Shown piece after piece: positions 23,901 to 35,900 of a DNA stretch of 64,000 nucleotides (position 1 is its first letter; the number at the start of each line of letters is the position of its first letter). The notes beneath the pieces are model-generated. The model was given only the letters and a program-made list of their open reading frames with translations, was not told the origin of the DNA and ran no database searches. The stretch comes from Triplophysa rosa. Its lineage: Eukaryota > Chordata > Actinopteri > Cypriniformes > Nemacheilidae. The stretch is taken from positions 10,580,895 through 10,644,894 of the forward strand of contig NC_079913.1 of assembly GCF_024868665.1 (NCBI RefSeq), in the 5' to 3' direction. Position numbers and translations under genes: made by a program.

Positions 23901-26900
23901 GAGCAGCTTGGCAGAAACATGAATATTTAAACAGTACTCGTACCCGTGTGCAGTCTCTCCGCGCGCAGTATTATTCTGTTTCTTAGATGTGCATCGGCCC
24001 ATCTGCCACACAGGCACCTTTCCAAGCCGCTCGCCATTTCAAACACATCCTTGATTTAATGTTCACTTATTGGTTCACTCCCCAACCACTGCAAGTGCCT
24101 TCGCTGATACTGCTTGATAACAAGAGGCGCTTATGCACTCTGTTAAATAACCGAACAGTTGTTATAGAGGCTGTACTGTATTATATTCCGAATATATCAT
24201 TGTTAGTCTACGATAATACTATTAAATGAAATATTAGACTTGTGTTCGATAATACAACTTTAAAATTGTTACAAGGGCCAATTCATAATACTGTGAATGA
24301 TTCTAGGTAACATATAAACATGATGTTCTCTGGAATTACGGTTTACTTCAAATTTCCAAATAACCTTGTTCCACGTGCACATGCCAATAAGGATTTTATG
24401 CCATTCTTTGAAGAGATAAATCGCATTTTCGTTGTTTGATTAAGGTCCCTGTTTCCGCAGGGCAAACCGGTGGGGACTCCGGACCCTGGGGCGTTTTTCC
24501 GTGTGATGTCTGAGCATGGCACGGCTTCAATGTTTACTGCTCCCACTGCTATCAGAGCCATTCGCCAGCAAGACCCTCAGGCAGAACATGGGAAGCGATA
24601 TCCGCTCCGCAGGTAAACACAAAATTGTACCTATAAACACACTATTTAAGCAGCAACTCATGCTACGGCCCACAACACACAACAACATATTTAAATATAT
24701 TTACATTTTATGCAGATGGCAGATGCTTTTATAGACAGAAGAGGTTTGATACAGGCTCATTTCAATTAAAAAAACATTATAACATTTATATTTATTTCTC
24801 TTAAGAAGACATTGTGTCACTTACCCAATGTAACAGTTGCTTTTCTGAAATAAAACCTGAATAAACCTCGATGTCATATGCGGCCGAGGCCGACAAACGT
24901 GATCTACGGAGGACGCATGCAGCCTTCGAAGACGCAGCTACTTTGTCCAAGTTTCTAAAAGTACATTCTAAAATGCTGTAATGACTGAGGCTTGACGTTT
25001 TAAGACCGCATTCCCCCTTGTTTTGGTCTATTTTTCTTTGGAGCCCGTTTCTTTACATTCATTCATTTAGCAGACGCTTTTATCCAAAGTGACTTACAAG
25101 TTGGGTAAACAATGGAAGCAATTGGGTCAGCATTAGGACAACAAAAAGCATAAGCGCAGTAAAACATGTCTCACAAAGCCTACTACAGTGTACAGAGTGT
25201 AAAGTTTTTTACAAATATATTTTTTTTATATATAGATAGAGTAGAAAAGATATAGAAGTCAGAAATGATCGGTCAGGTGCTGACGGAAGAGATATGTTTT
25301 CACCTGATTCTTAGAGATGGCCACAGAATCTGCTGATCTTGTAGCAGCAGGCAGATCATTCCACAAATGTGGAACCGATCCAGAGAAGGTTCGTGCGAGC
25401 GATTTTTTTTACCTTTTTGGGATGGCACCACAAGACGTCGTTCGTTTGCAGAGCGTAAGGATCTGGTGGGTACATAAGTCTGCATTAGCGAGTGAAGGTA
25501 AGGGGGTGCCGAACCAGTGGTGGTCTTGTAGGCCAGGAGCGGAGTCTTGAATTTGATGCGAGCGACTCTAGGGAGCCAATGTAACTTAATGAAGAGAGGA
25601 GTGACGTGCGCTCTCTTCGGTTCATTGAAGACCACTCTTGCGGCTGCATTCTGGATCATCTGTAGAGGTTTTGTTGTGCAAGCAGGAAGTCCAGCCAGTA
25701 GCGCATTGCAGTAGTCCAGTCTGGACAGAACAAGAGCCTTCTTTTATTAACCCCAGTAATAATACACTGCGTTCCAAATTATTATGCAAATGATATCTTT
25801 CTCTGGTTTTCCTAATTTGTCGATGCAAATGACAGTCAGTATAATTTTCAAGTAATCAACAGTTAGGGTACATTTGGAATTTTATTGAACAAACCTCCCA
25901 CTGACAACAGTATTTATTTAAAAAATGAAAAACTCAAAATGCACTGTTCCAAATTATTATGCACAACAGAGTTTGAAAACATTTCATAGGTTGTAAAAAA
26001 CTGAAAATGGTCATTTGTTGAATTTGCAGCATTAGGAGGTCATATTTACTGAAATCAAAAGCTATTTCAATCAAAAACATCCTAACAGGGCAAGTTACAT
26101 GTTAACATAGGACCCCTTCTTTGATATCACCTTCACAATTCTTGCATCCATTGAACTTGTGAGTTTTTGGATAGTTTCTGATTGAATTTCTTTGCAGGAT
26201 GTCAGAATAGCCTCCCAGAGCTGCTGTTTTGATGCTAACTGCCTCCCACCATCATAGATCTTTCGCTTGAGGATGCTCCAAAGGTTCTCAATAGGGTTGA
26301 GGTCAGGGGAGGATGGTGGCCACACCATGAGTTTCTCTCCTTTTATGCCCATAGCAGCCAATGACACAGAGGTATTCTTTGCAGCATGAGATGGTGCATT
26401 GTCATGCATGAAGATGATTTTGCTACGGAAGGCATGGTTCTTCTTTTTGTACCATGGAAGAAAGTGCTCAGTCAGAAACTCTACATACCTTGCAGAGTTC
26501 ATTTTCACACCTTCAGGGACCCTAAAGGGGCCCACCAGCTGTCTCCCCATGATTCCAGCCCAAAACATGACTCCGCCACCTCCTTGCTGACGTCGCAGCC
26601 TTGTTGGGACATGGTGGCCATCCACCAACCATCCACTACTCCATCCATCTGGACCATCCAGGGTTGCACGGCACTCATCAGTAAACAAGACTGTTTGAAA
26701 ATTAGTCTTCATGTATGTGTGGGCCCACTGCAACCGTTTCTGCTTGTGAGCATTGGTTAGGGGTGGCCGAATAGTAGGTTTATGCACAACTGCAAGCATC
26801 TGGAGGATCCTACACCTTGAGGTTTTCGGGACTCCCGAGGCACCAGCAGCTTCAAATACCTGTTTGCTGCTTTGCAATGGCATTTTTGCAGCTGCTCTCT

Positions 26901-29900
26901 TAATCCGATGAATTTGTCTGGAAGAAAGCTTCCTCATTCTGCCTTTATCTGCACGAACCCTTCTGTGCTCTGAATCAGCCACAAATCTCTTCACAGTACG
27001 ATGATCTCGCTTAAGTTTTCGTGAAATATCTAATGTTTTCATACCTTGTCCAAGACATTGCACTATTTGACGCTTTTCGGCAGCAGACAGATCCTTTTTC
27101 TTTCCCATATTGCTTGAAACCTGTGGCCTGCTTAATAATGTGGAACGTCCTTCTTAAGTAGTTTTCCTTTAATTGGGCTCACCTGGCAAACTACTTATCA
27201 CAGGTGTCTGAGATTGATTTCAGAGATCCAAAGAGCACTGAGACACAATACCATCCATAAGTTTAATTGAACAATATAAAATTAAATGTTTACGACACTT
27301 AAATCCAATTTGCATAATAATTTGGAACGCAGTGTAAAGGTGTTCATAGTGCATTTCATCTTTTGTGCGTATTTTTTGAATGTCGCACTGGGAGCTATAT
27401 GTTGACGGAAATAAGTAACGAAAATCAAATATACTTTATCAGTTATTATACAGTTATTTTAGGCAGTCTTTAAATAAAAAAACGTCTAAAAATATTGTCT
27501 GTAATGTCACAGAATGTCAGACTAAAACATAACTGCTCTTTTTCAGCCTACTTCTAAAAGGCGGGGTAACCGATTTCCGAATTACGCTTTAGACAACTGA
27601 AAATTGTAGCCTATCAGCAGTAAGGTGCACAGTGCACAGGACGGACATTAGCCGAGCCGAGCGCTGACGAAAGCGAAAGATGGGGGTAGGGGTGTGTTTG
27701 TTTTGGTGATTTGAACATCAACAACGGCTAAGAGAAATCGGACACCCCGCCTTTAAACTAAGTCATTTGTTCAAGAAGTTTGTTATATTATATTTATGCG
27801 CATTCGCGTGAGACGAATTCGCAGGTCTGTCGCATTCGCATAAATGGAGGTCAATGGAGCAAAAAGGCAAGTGTGACCGGGGCCAAAAATGTTGTTATCA
27901 TTTACTTACCCTCTTGTCAGTTTAAATCTTTATGACTTTCTTTCTTTTGCAGAACTCAAATGAAGATCTGTTGAAGAATGTTGGTTTTGTGTCCGTACAG
28001 TGGAATTCAATGGGGGGACCAATCGTTTTTGGTTACCAACATTCTTCAAAATGTCTTCTTTTGTGTTTTGTAGACGAAAGAAACTCATACAGGTATAAAA
28101 TGTCAAGAGGGTTAGTAAATGATGACAGAATGTTTGTTTATGGGTGAACTACCCATTTAAAGCCATACATTTAATTGAACCCAGGAGCTACAGGAACACA
28201 CAAATGCTTGTTTTTATTTATTTAATATTTAAAAAATAGCTTAAAAGAAGCCATAAATACTTGATGGAATCTGTGCCGTTAGCATGGATTGAGCGTTACA
28301 CAAACCAGTTGCACATTGACCTACATTGAGTGAATAAGTGCTTTGGGAGAAAGAAGTGCGGAGTTACCATGGTGATAGTAACGAACGTATTAAAATAGCA
28401 GTAAAGGGTCTATACATCTATAATAGCCTTCATTAAAATATATACTATTGCATTACAGAGCAGCAATTCTTTTTGCTCCAGCACTTAAATGATATTCTGC
28501 AAGCGAAACCTATTTAGTGTTCATTAAACTCCTTACAGCCACATGGCCATTCATCTTTTGCAGTTAATAAATGGTTATGGGAACTTTTACCCCCGAGAAA
28601 GAACCATGGGTTTATAAAACTTGTATTAATAAATAGGTGTTTACACATGCTATTTAATGATATTTAATGATATATATATGATGATTTGTACTCTTCGTGT
28701 ATCACATACTTGTATGTGTAACGTTGAGTCTAGCGCACAGGCAATGGAAACGATGATAAAATGCGGCTATTATAAGTATAGAGAACAAAAATACAATAAC
28801 ATCATTACCGTCTAATTAAAGTATAATCTTCATCGTCATTTAGGCCTACTATGCTAATGCTTATGTTTAGTCTCTTTATGAATATTAATGCTGCCTTGGT
28901 GGCCTATTTTTTTTAGCATTATGTTATGCAAATGTTTGGTATAACAAGGATGTATTTTCCACTCGAGAAATATGCATGCGGCCATTACTTGTACTATTTA
29001 AATGTGCTGTATTATTCTCTGCAAATAACATACTGTGTATTTATAAAATGACCCTTAATGAACATTTAAGTCAGTTTTGTTAGCCAAAGCCGGTTAATGA
29101 CACAATCAAGGACATAAGCGTAGAGCAAAATAAAAATAAGGATTCATCTCGTCCCAAAAGAGCCATGAAATGCGTGACTTCCACACAAAAGCACAGGCAC
29201 TCCGACACTAGAGCGTGTCTTATGGATCGGTGCTGTAACTCGGCTCTCAGCATGTGTTTAAATGCATGCCAGAGGCCACGAATCCACTCAATAGGATTTT
29301 CCAGCTCACGGAGTCTAGCGCTACGCTGTAAGATCGAGATCTGCCCTCTCGCCAAGATCATAAGGCTGATATTAACCCACACCTCCACAAGGTCACCAGC
29401 CTAGATGTGCGCACCTGGCGTAGAATTTTTTTACACGAGGAAATTTGAATGAACACCGACACGTGCAAATACCTTTAGTAAACAAGTAAAAGCTCTGATA
29501 AAGCGAACAGCGAGGCCGTCTCGATGGAAATCAAGGAATGTGTTGTCATGGCTATTTTTGGTACTGGATGCTGCAATGTGACTCATTATTGACATTTTAT
29601 CTTTCTCATTTATTGTTTCCTGGAAGAAAGGTCTCCATCGTGCCTGTGTTCTCGCAGTAGTCAGACTTTTGAAGGTCTGGTCAAAAGTGGTCCAAGAAAG
29701 AAAGCATCTATAGTACTTGGACAGGAGAAGGATATGTCTGAATGATGAAAATTGACAATTTTTGGGTGGGTTTGTCTGAAATAGATTTTAACAATAAGAG
29801 ATTAGCATGAAGGCTTTTAAAGATTTGAGACCACTAACCTGGCAAGCTTTAGAATATCCAGTTTATTGAATAGGAGAGGTTGATTGTGGGTAGGAAGGTG

Positions 29901-32900
29901 TCTTCTAAACACCATTCACACAGACCACTGATCCCAGACAATTGTCATAAATTTGCCTGAGTGCCTTCTGTGTGAACGCAAACGCATCCCGGATTGATCC
30001 GAAAAGTGATTCCGGAAAGGGGACCATTAACGGGATCAGTCCCGGAATGCGCCCTGCGTGAACAAAAGGCAGAAACAATGCCGTAAAAGCCAAACGTAAG
30101 CTCAGATGCGAGAATAGCGTTGTCTGCTTCTAAACGCAGTTTAAATTTGAAATTACTTTTATCAAAACTATTAACACGAAAATACACAGCGCTTTTAATA
30201 AACTTGATCGCTTACCAACATTTAAAACACGGCTGTGCAGACACTGTTAACAGACTAACTCCAAACTTTCACCCAAACATTTATGTGCTTGTTTTTCTCA
30301 ACAAAAACATTGTAAACAATGTAAACATGATGATCATATAGCGACCCAAGTGTTTATTTATGGTTTTTATAGCATTATGTGCAATATGCTTTATTAACGT
30401 GTTTTTCATTCGATCTGCGTGAGCTTATTCCGAAATGGTTACAAAATCGAAATGTATTTATAAACTCAAATTTTTGTTCATCATATTAGTTAGGCTATGT
30501 TGCAAAAGTACTGCAAAATTTTTACTTGGCAGCATTCCTTTATATTTTTAAATTAGGCTCTGTAAATTTGCACCGAACAAGCCTGAACAATTCGCTTTTA
30601 TTTGTTTTCATGTGACATTTTATATTTAGCTTAATGTCGTTGGGCTATAGCCTACCTTGCGTTCTTGTGCCTCATTCCTCTTCGTTGTTCTGCATTTACC
30701 AATAAAAAAATACATAAAAAAGTTTGTTTTAAAATTGACGTCTTTGTCATTTGCAAAAGGCATCAACAATATATGCTACAGAATAATAACCAAAGAAAAG
30801 AGAGATTATTTAGGCCTATTTGGCACTAATTAAAGGAAGGCAGTAATAATAATAAATTGCGCTATTTAGCCACCTAAAAACACCGCAAGGAAATTTCTTT
30901 CACCATGATCAAACCTATTTTCACGACCAAAAAAAATGCACATAACATTACATTGCAGTATATTACGTCACATTTCTTTACGGGATCTTCACGGGATGTG
31001 TGTGAACGCACGCACAGATTCCAGAAAATCACTGGCCGTGTGAATGGACAAAAACGAACGATCCCGGGACACATTCCTGGATCTCTGTGTGAAAAGGGCT
31101 CTATTGTGTGTTTTAGCACATTACACCTGTTCAAATGAAGATCGCACACACATCTGACCTTGACTCCAGATAAATTAATCATTTGTGTGTGTTGTTTGAC
31201 CCTTGAGTTGAGTTGTACATCGAAGAGAACTCGGTTTTAATGCGTGTCCATAATAGACACTGAGAAGAGTTTGTTCTGTTGATCGAATACTTATAAGTCA
31301 CTGCCTTTCCATTTATTTTTCAGTACTTGGTGCTTGGTAGGTAACCTTTAAAAAGAGCTTTTCTCCTCGTGGTGCTATTTCAAGTGTTATGCTTAAATTG
31401 GCATTCAACCAATTTTTACAGAATAAAAGATGATCGATTTTCTTGAAAATCACGCAGTGGGGATCAGAACACCAGAATCTTGAACAGGTGTCATAAAAGT
31501 TGAGATGGGATACAAATGACAACCTATAAAATTAATATGACCTACATTTTTTAATAAGAAATATTTACCCCCAAAAACGATTTTTAAGTGCATTTTTCTA
31601 GCTTGATATAAAACACGGTATGGAATCGTTATTATGTAAAATATTGAAATGTCAAAAAACAGGTTTGGTATTCAGTTTGAACCCATTTATTGACACGTCT
31701 GTGTCCTCATAACAAATACACAGACATTTTAAATAACATGCACTGTGGTGTATGTAGATAGAAATAGTTCTTTTTGAGGTAATAAAAAAAAAAACAGCGC
31801 TTCTTTATGAACGATTTTTATATATAGCATTTCTGTTAATAGATCCTCAAAAAAGACACAATGGACAGTGAGTAAGTTTTTCCCCAATAAAAAGTTTCAT
31901 AACTGCTGCTCCACATTGTTGGAACTTTTCGGGGGGGGCCCAACTAACGGGGCCCCCTCCTTTCATCAGGTTTGTGGAGTTTTACGCGTCAGCTGTTATT
32001 CCGGAGATTACACTCTCCTCGAGATCTGGCTGGATTTGAACCAGCAACCTCTGGTACCGTGAGGTAGTGCTCATACCAATGAGCCACAGATCTCTTGGTG
32101 ATACATGTGTCTGAACTTATACTTCACCTTTGACTCAATGCTAAAGCAATTACAGAAGCAAAGAGTTAAGCTTTGCTCTGCAACCATTAAGTCTGGAGAT
32201 CTGGCTGGATTTGAACCGGCAACCTCTGGTACCGTGAGGCAGCGCTCGTACCAATGAGCCACAGATCTCTTGGTGAATATGGTGAATATGGTGAATATGG
32301 TAAGGAACTCATACCTCACCTGTGACTCAATTACAGAAAGCTGTTACTGTGTGTGTGTACTCAATCAACGCGAACGCAATTACAGAAGCAAAGAGTTGAG
32401 CTTTGCTCTTCAACCGTTAAGTCTGGAGATCTGGCTGGATTTGAACCGGCAACCTCTGGTACCGTGAGGCAGCGCTCGTACCAATGAGCCACAGATCTCT
32501 TGTTGAATATGGTAAGGAACTCATACCTCACCTGTGACTCAATTACACAGAAAGCTGTTACTGTGTGTGTGTACTCAATCAACGCGAACGCAATTACAGA
32601 AGCAAAGAGTTGAGCTTTGCTCTTCAACCGTTAAGTCTGGAGATCTGGCTGGATTTGAATCGGCAACCTCTGGTACCGTGAGGCAGCGCTCGTACCAATG
32701 AGCCACAGATCTGTGACTCAATTACCAGAAATCTGTTACAGAAGCAAAGACATAATGGTTAATTAAACACTAACCTTGAGATCTGGATTCGAACCGGTGA
32801 CTTCTGATGCCGTGAGGCAATACTTACACCAGTGAGCCACAGAGCTCTTGGTGAAGGAACTTATTCTTGATTATACTTACATCACTTACCCTTTCATCCA

Positions 32901-35900
32901 GCAGCACAAAAGGTGGTGCTCAATTGTCTTTGTCTTACACTGGAGTGATTTTATGGCATGAATTGACAGCTTGGACCGTTAAATATACATGCACAGAATG
33001 TTCTTATAAATAAAATGAACATATTAAAACATATTGTGATTTAAAGCAGGTTTTGAGTAACAAAATACACTCGTTCAAAATGTTTCCCAACCATCCTTGC
33101 TGCCTCCCGGTAGCCATCGTTACATATTGCACTGTGGTATGACTAACTAAGATCGGTTTTGTTTATTCTAGATCTGCTAGCTATAAGAATAACATTTTTG
33201 TTTGCTTGCATATTTATGCACATTGAAAGAATTGAAAGACAGATGCGGCTTTCCAATTACAGCCGGCAGGTTTGTTCCTGTAGCTCACTTGGTGGAGCAT
33301 TGCGCTAGTAACACAAAGGCCGTGGGTTTGAACACATACTGATAAAAGTATACGCTAAATGCCCTGTTAAAAGCCATTCTGGATAAAAGCAGCTGTAGCA
33401 GTTGATCAGCTGGGAACTTACCTTTGCAGGAAGAGATTGCAATAAATCCAAGATGCGTTCACAGCCTTTATAAAATGCGTCACATGAAGGAGCAAACCTT
33501 AGGAAATTCACTTTATTTGCAATTGTTTAATAACATCATTCCTCAGATAAAAATGCAATTTTACAGGAATATACAGCAGAGATTAATTTAAAACTTCCTG
33601 TCGAGAACCATACAATGTAAAGATATGTTTTAGTTTTTACATACTGGTAGTGTGCGTTATAAGCAAGACACACTCTGTCACCAAAGACAGTCACCAAAGA
33701 CAGACTGACAGATACAGATACAAACTGTACAATCACCTTTTTACAAATCCAATTTTTTTGGTTGGTTTTCCGCTATTGAAGACACCCACTCTTAATCCTG
33801 CACTGTTAGAGAACTACAGACCGGTATCACTCCTCCCCTTCATTGCTAAATCTCTTGAACGTGTGGTATGTAACCAGCTCTCGTCCTTTCTCACCCAGAA
33901 CAACCTCCTGGACAGCAACCGGTCTGGTTTCAAGAGGGGTCATTCCACTGAGACTGCGCTGCTCTCTGTCATTGAAGCCCCGAGATCGGCAAGTCCAAAT
34001 CATCTGTACTTATCCTACTAGATCTATCTGCTGCCTTTGACACCGTCAACCACCACATACTCCTGTCGACCCTCAAGGCTATGGGTGTCTCTGGAGCGGT
34101 GCTACAATGGTTCAGGTCTTACCTCACAGGTAGGTCATTTAGAGTATCCTGGAGAGGAGAGGTCTCTGAGTCCCAACATCTCGACACAGGGGTGCCTCAG
34201 GGCTCAGAGCTTGGTCCGTTGCTATTTTCTATATACATGACATCCCTAGGCTCCACCTGTCATTTCAGCCTGACGATCCGACTGTCTCTGCATGCATTTC
34301 AGCATGCCTAGCTGACATCTCGCTCTAAATGAACGACCATCACCTGCAGCTGAACCTTGCTAAAACAGAACTGCTTGTAATCCTGGCCGACGCAAATATT
34401 CATCACAACTTCTCCATTCAGCTGGGCTCATCAACCATCACATCTTCCAGAACGGCCAGAAACCTGGGAGTGGTGATCGACGATCAGCTTAACTTCACTG
34501 ATCAGGTTGCCAGCACCACCTGGTCCTGTAGATTCATCCTCTACAATATTAGGAAAATTAGACCTTTCCTATCCGAGCATGCTACGCAAGTCCTAGTCCA
34601 GGCTCTTGTTCTGTGCAGACTGGACTACTGCAATGCGCTACTGGCTGGACTTCCAGCTTGCAGAACCAAACCTCTACAGATGATCCAGAATGCAGCGGCA
34701 AGAGTGGTCTTCAATGAACCGGAGAGAGCGCACGTCACTCCTCTCTTCACCAAGTTACATTGGCTCCCTAGAGTCGCTCGAATCAAATTCAAGACTCTGC
34801 TCCTGGCCTACAAGACCACCGCTGGTTTGGCACCCCCCATCTTCACTCGCTAATGCAGACTTATGTACCCGTCAGATCCCTACGCTCTGCAAACGAACGA
34901 CGTCTTGTGGTGCCATCCCCAAAAGGTAAAAAATCTCTCTCACGTACCTTCTCGAGATCGGTTCCATATTTGTGGAATGATCTGCCCGCTGCTACAAGAT
35001 CAGCAGATTCTGTGGCCATCTTTAAGAACCGTCTCAAAACACATCTCTTCCATCAACACCTGACTGATCAGTTCTGACTTCTATCTTTTTTCAACTCTTT
35101 AAAAAAAAAAACTTAGCTCTGTTTACTGTGGTAGGCTATGAGACCAGTTTTCTTTTATTGCACTTATGCTTTTTGTTGTCCTTATGGTGTTCCAATTGCT
35201 TCCATTGTTTCCCTCATCTGTAAGCCGCTTTGGATAAAAGCGTCTGCTAAATGACGAAATGTAAATGTAAATGTTTGTTTTGCTACAAAAGCGAGTCCAG
35301 TAAATATTTAATGCACCATTCTTTCTTGTGAAATCCTTGGCACATAGAAGACTGTAGAATTTCTAAGCTCTATTTTTTCTTTGTTTAGGTTGAGGAACTT
35401 GTTTGTAGCAGGAGAACGCTGCGATATTGAAACTCTCGAATGGGCCAAGAAGAATTTCAGAGTCCCTGTGCTGGATCACTGGTGGCAAACCGGTGAGTCG
35501 GTGTCACAAAGTTCCATTCAGCTCGGTTCTCCGTTACGATCAATTGTGTGTTTTATAATTCGTGTTATCTGTATTGTAATGTTGTGTGGTAGCAAAATCT
35601 TGCCGTGTGTGTAGGTTTTGTACGTTCCACTAAAACACTGTTACAACCCATGCTAAAAAGCATGACTTTAACATTGTATAGTGTCCGGACCTGAATCCAG
35701 ATGATGCCAAGAGATTTTTATTGGCTGCCATCAATATAAAAACAGCTTCACATTATCGTGCAGTTTAAGTTCAAAACGATTAAAAACGTATCAATGTCAT
35801 TAGCTGAAAACACTAAAGTATGCTTCATGTTGTTTCTAATTTGATACCCATCGCCAAGGCCGGACTTACCATTGGGCTTGACTGGGATCCAGCCCAGGGG

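Larger units (their letters stand above)
32021..32847 (-). repeat. Tandem array of five tRNA-like units
   Basis: Minus-strand units at 32021-32094, 32196-32269, 32426-32499, 32640-32713 and 32778-32847. Each reads AGATCTG (acceptor arm), GGCTCATTGGTA.GAGC (D arm and A box), an anticodon-like arm, then GGTTCAAATCC (T arm and B box), CAGATCT and a final C. The acceptor arms pair perfectly over 7 bp; the T stem pairs fully in unit 1 (GCTGG/CCAGC). The anticodon stem does not pair in a normal 5-bp/7-nt way, so these are tRNA-derived repeats or pseudogenes. Units 2-4 sit in longer repeats of about 214-230 bp that are nearly identical, indicating recent tandem duplication. Confidence 0.8.

Noticed and set aside
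24516..24734. 72-codon plus-strand ORF across acss3 exon 8
   Set aside because: Wrong frame over a confirmed exon; it runs into the intron.
26386..26760. Plus-strand ORFs inside the Tc1-like element
   Set aside because: Antisense shadow of the transposase on the minus strand.
32021..32713. CRISPR array (repeats with spacers)
   Set aside because: The repeats are tRNA-like, the spacers are nearly identical to each other, and the DNA is vertebrate.
32021..32847. Functional tRNA genes
   Set aside because: Acceptor and T arms look good, but the anticodon stem does not pair and U33 is lost; a repeat or pseudogene is the safer call.
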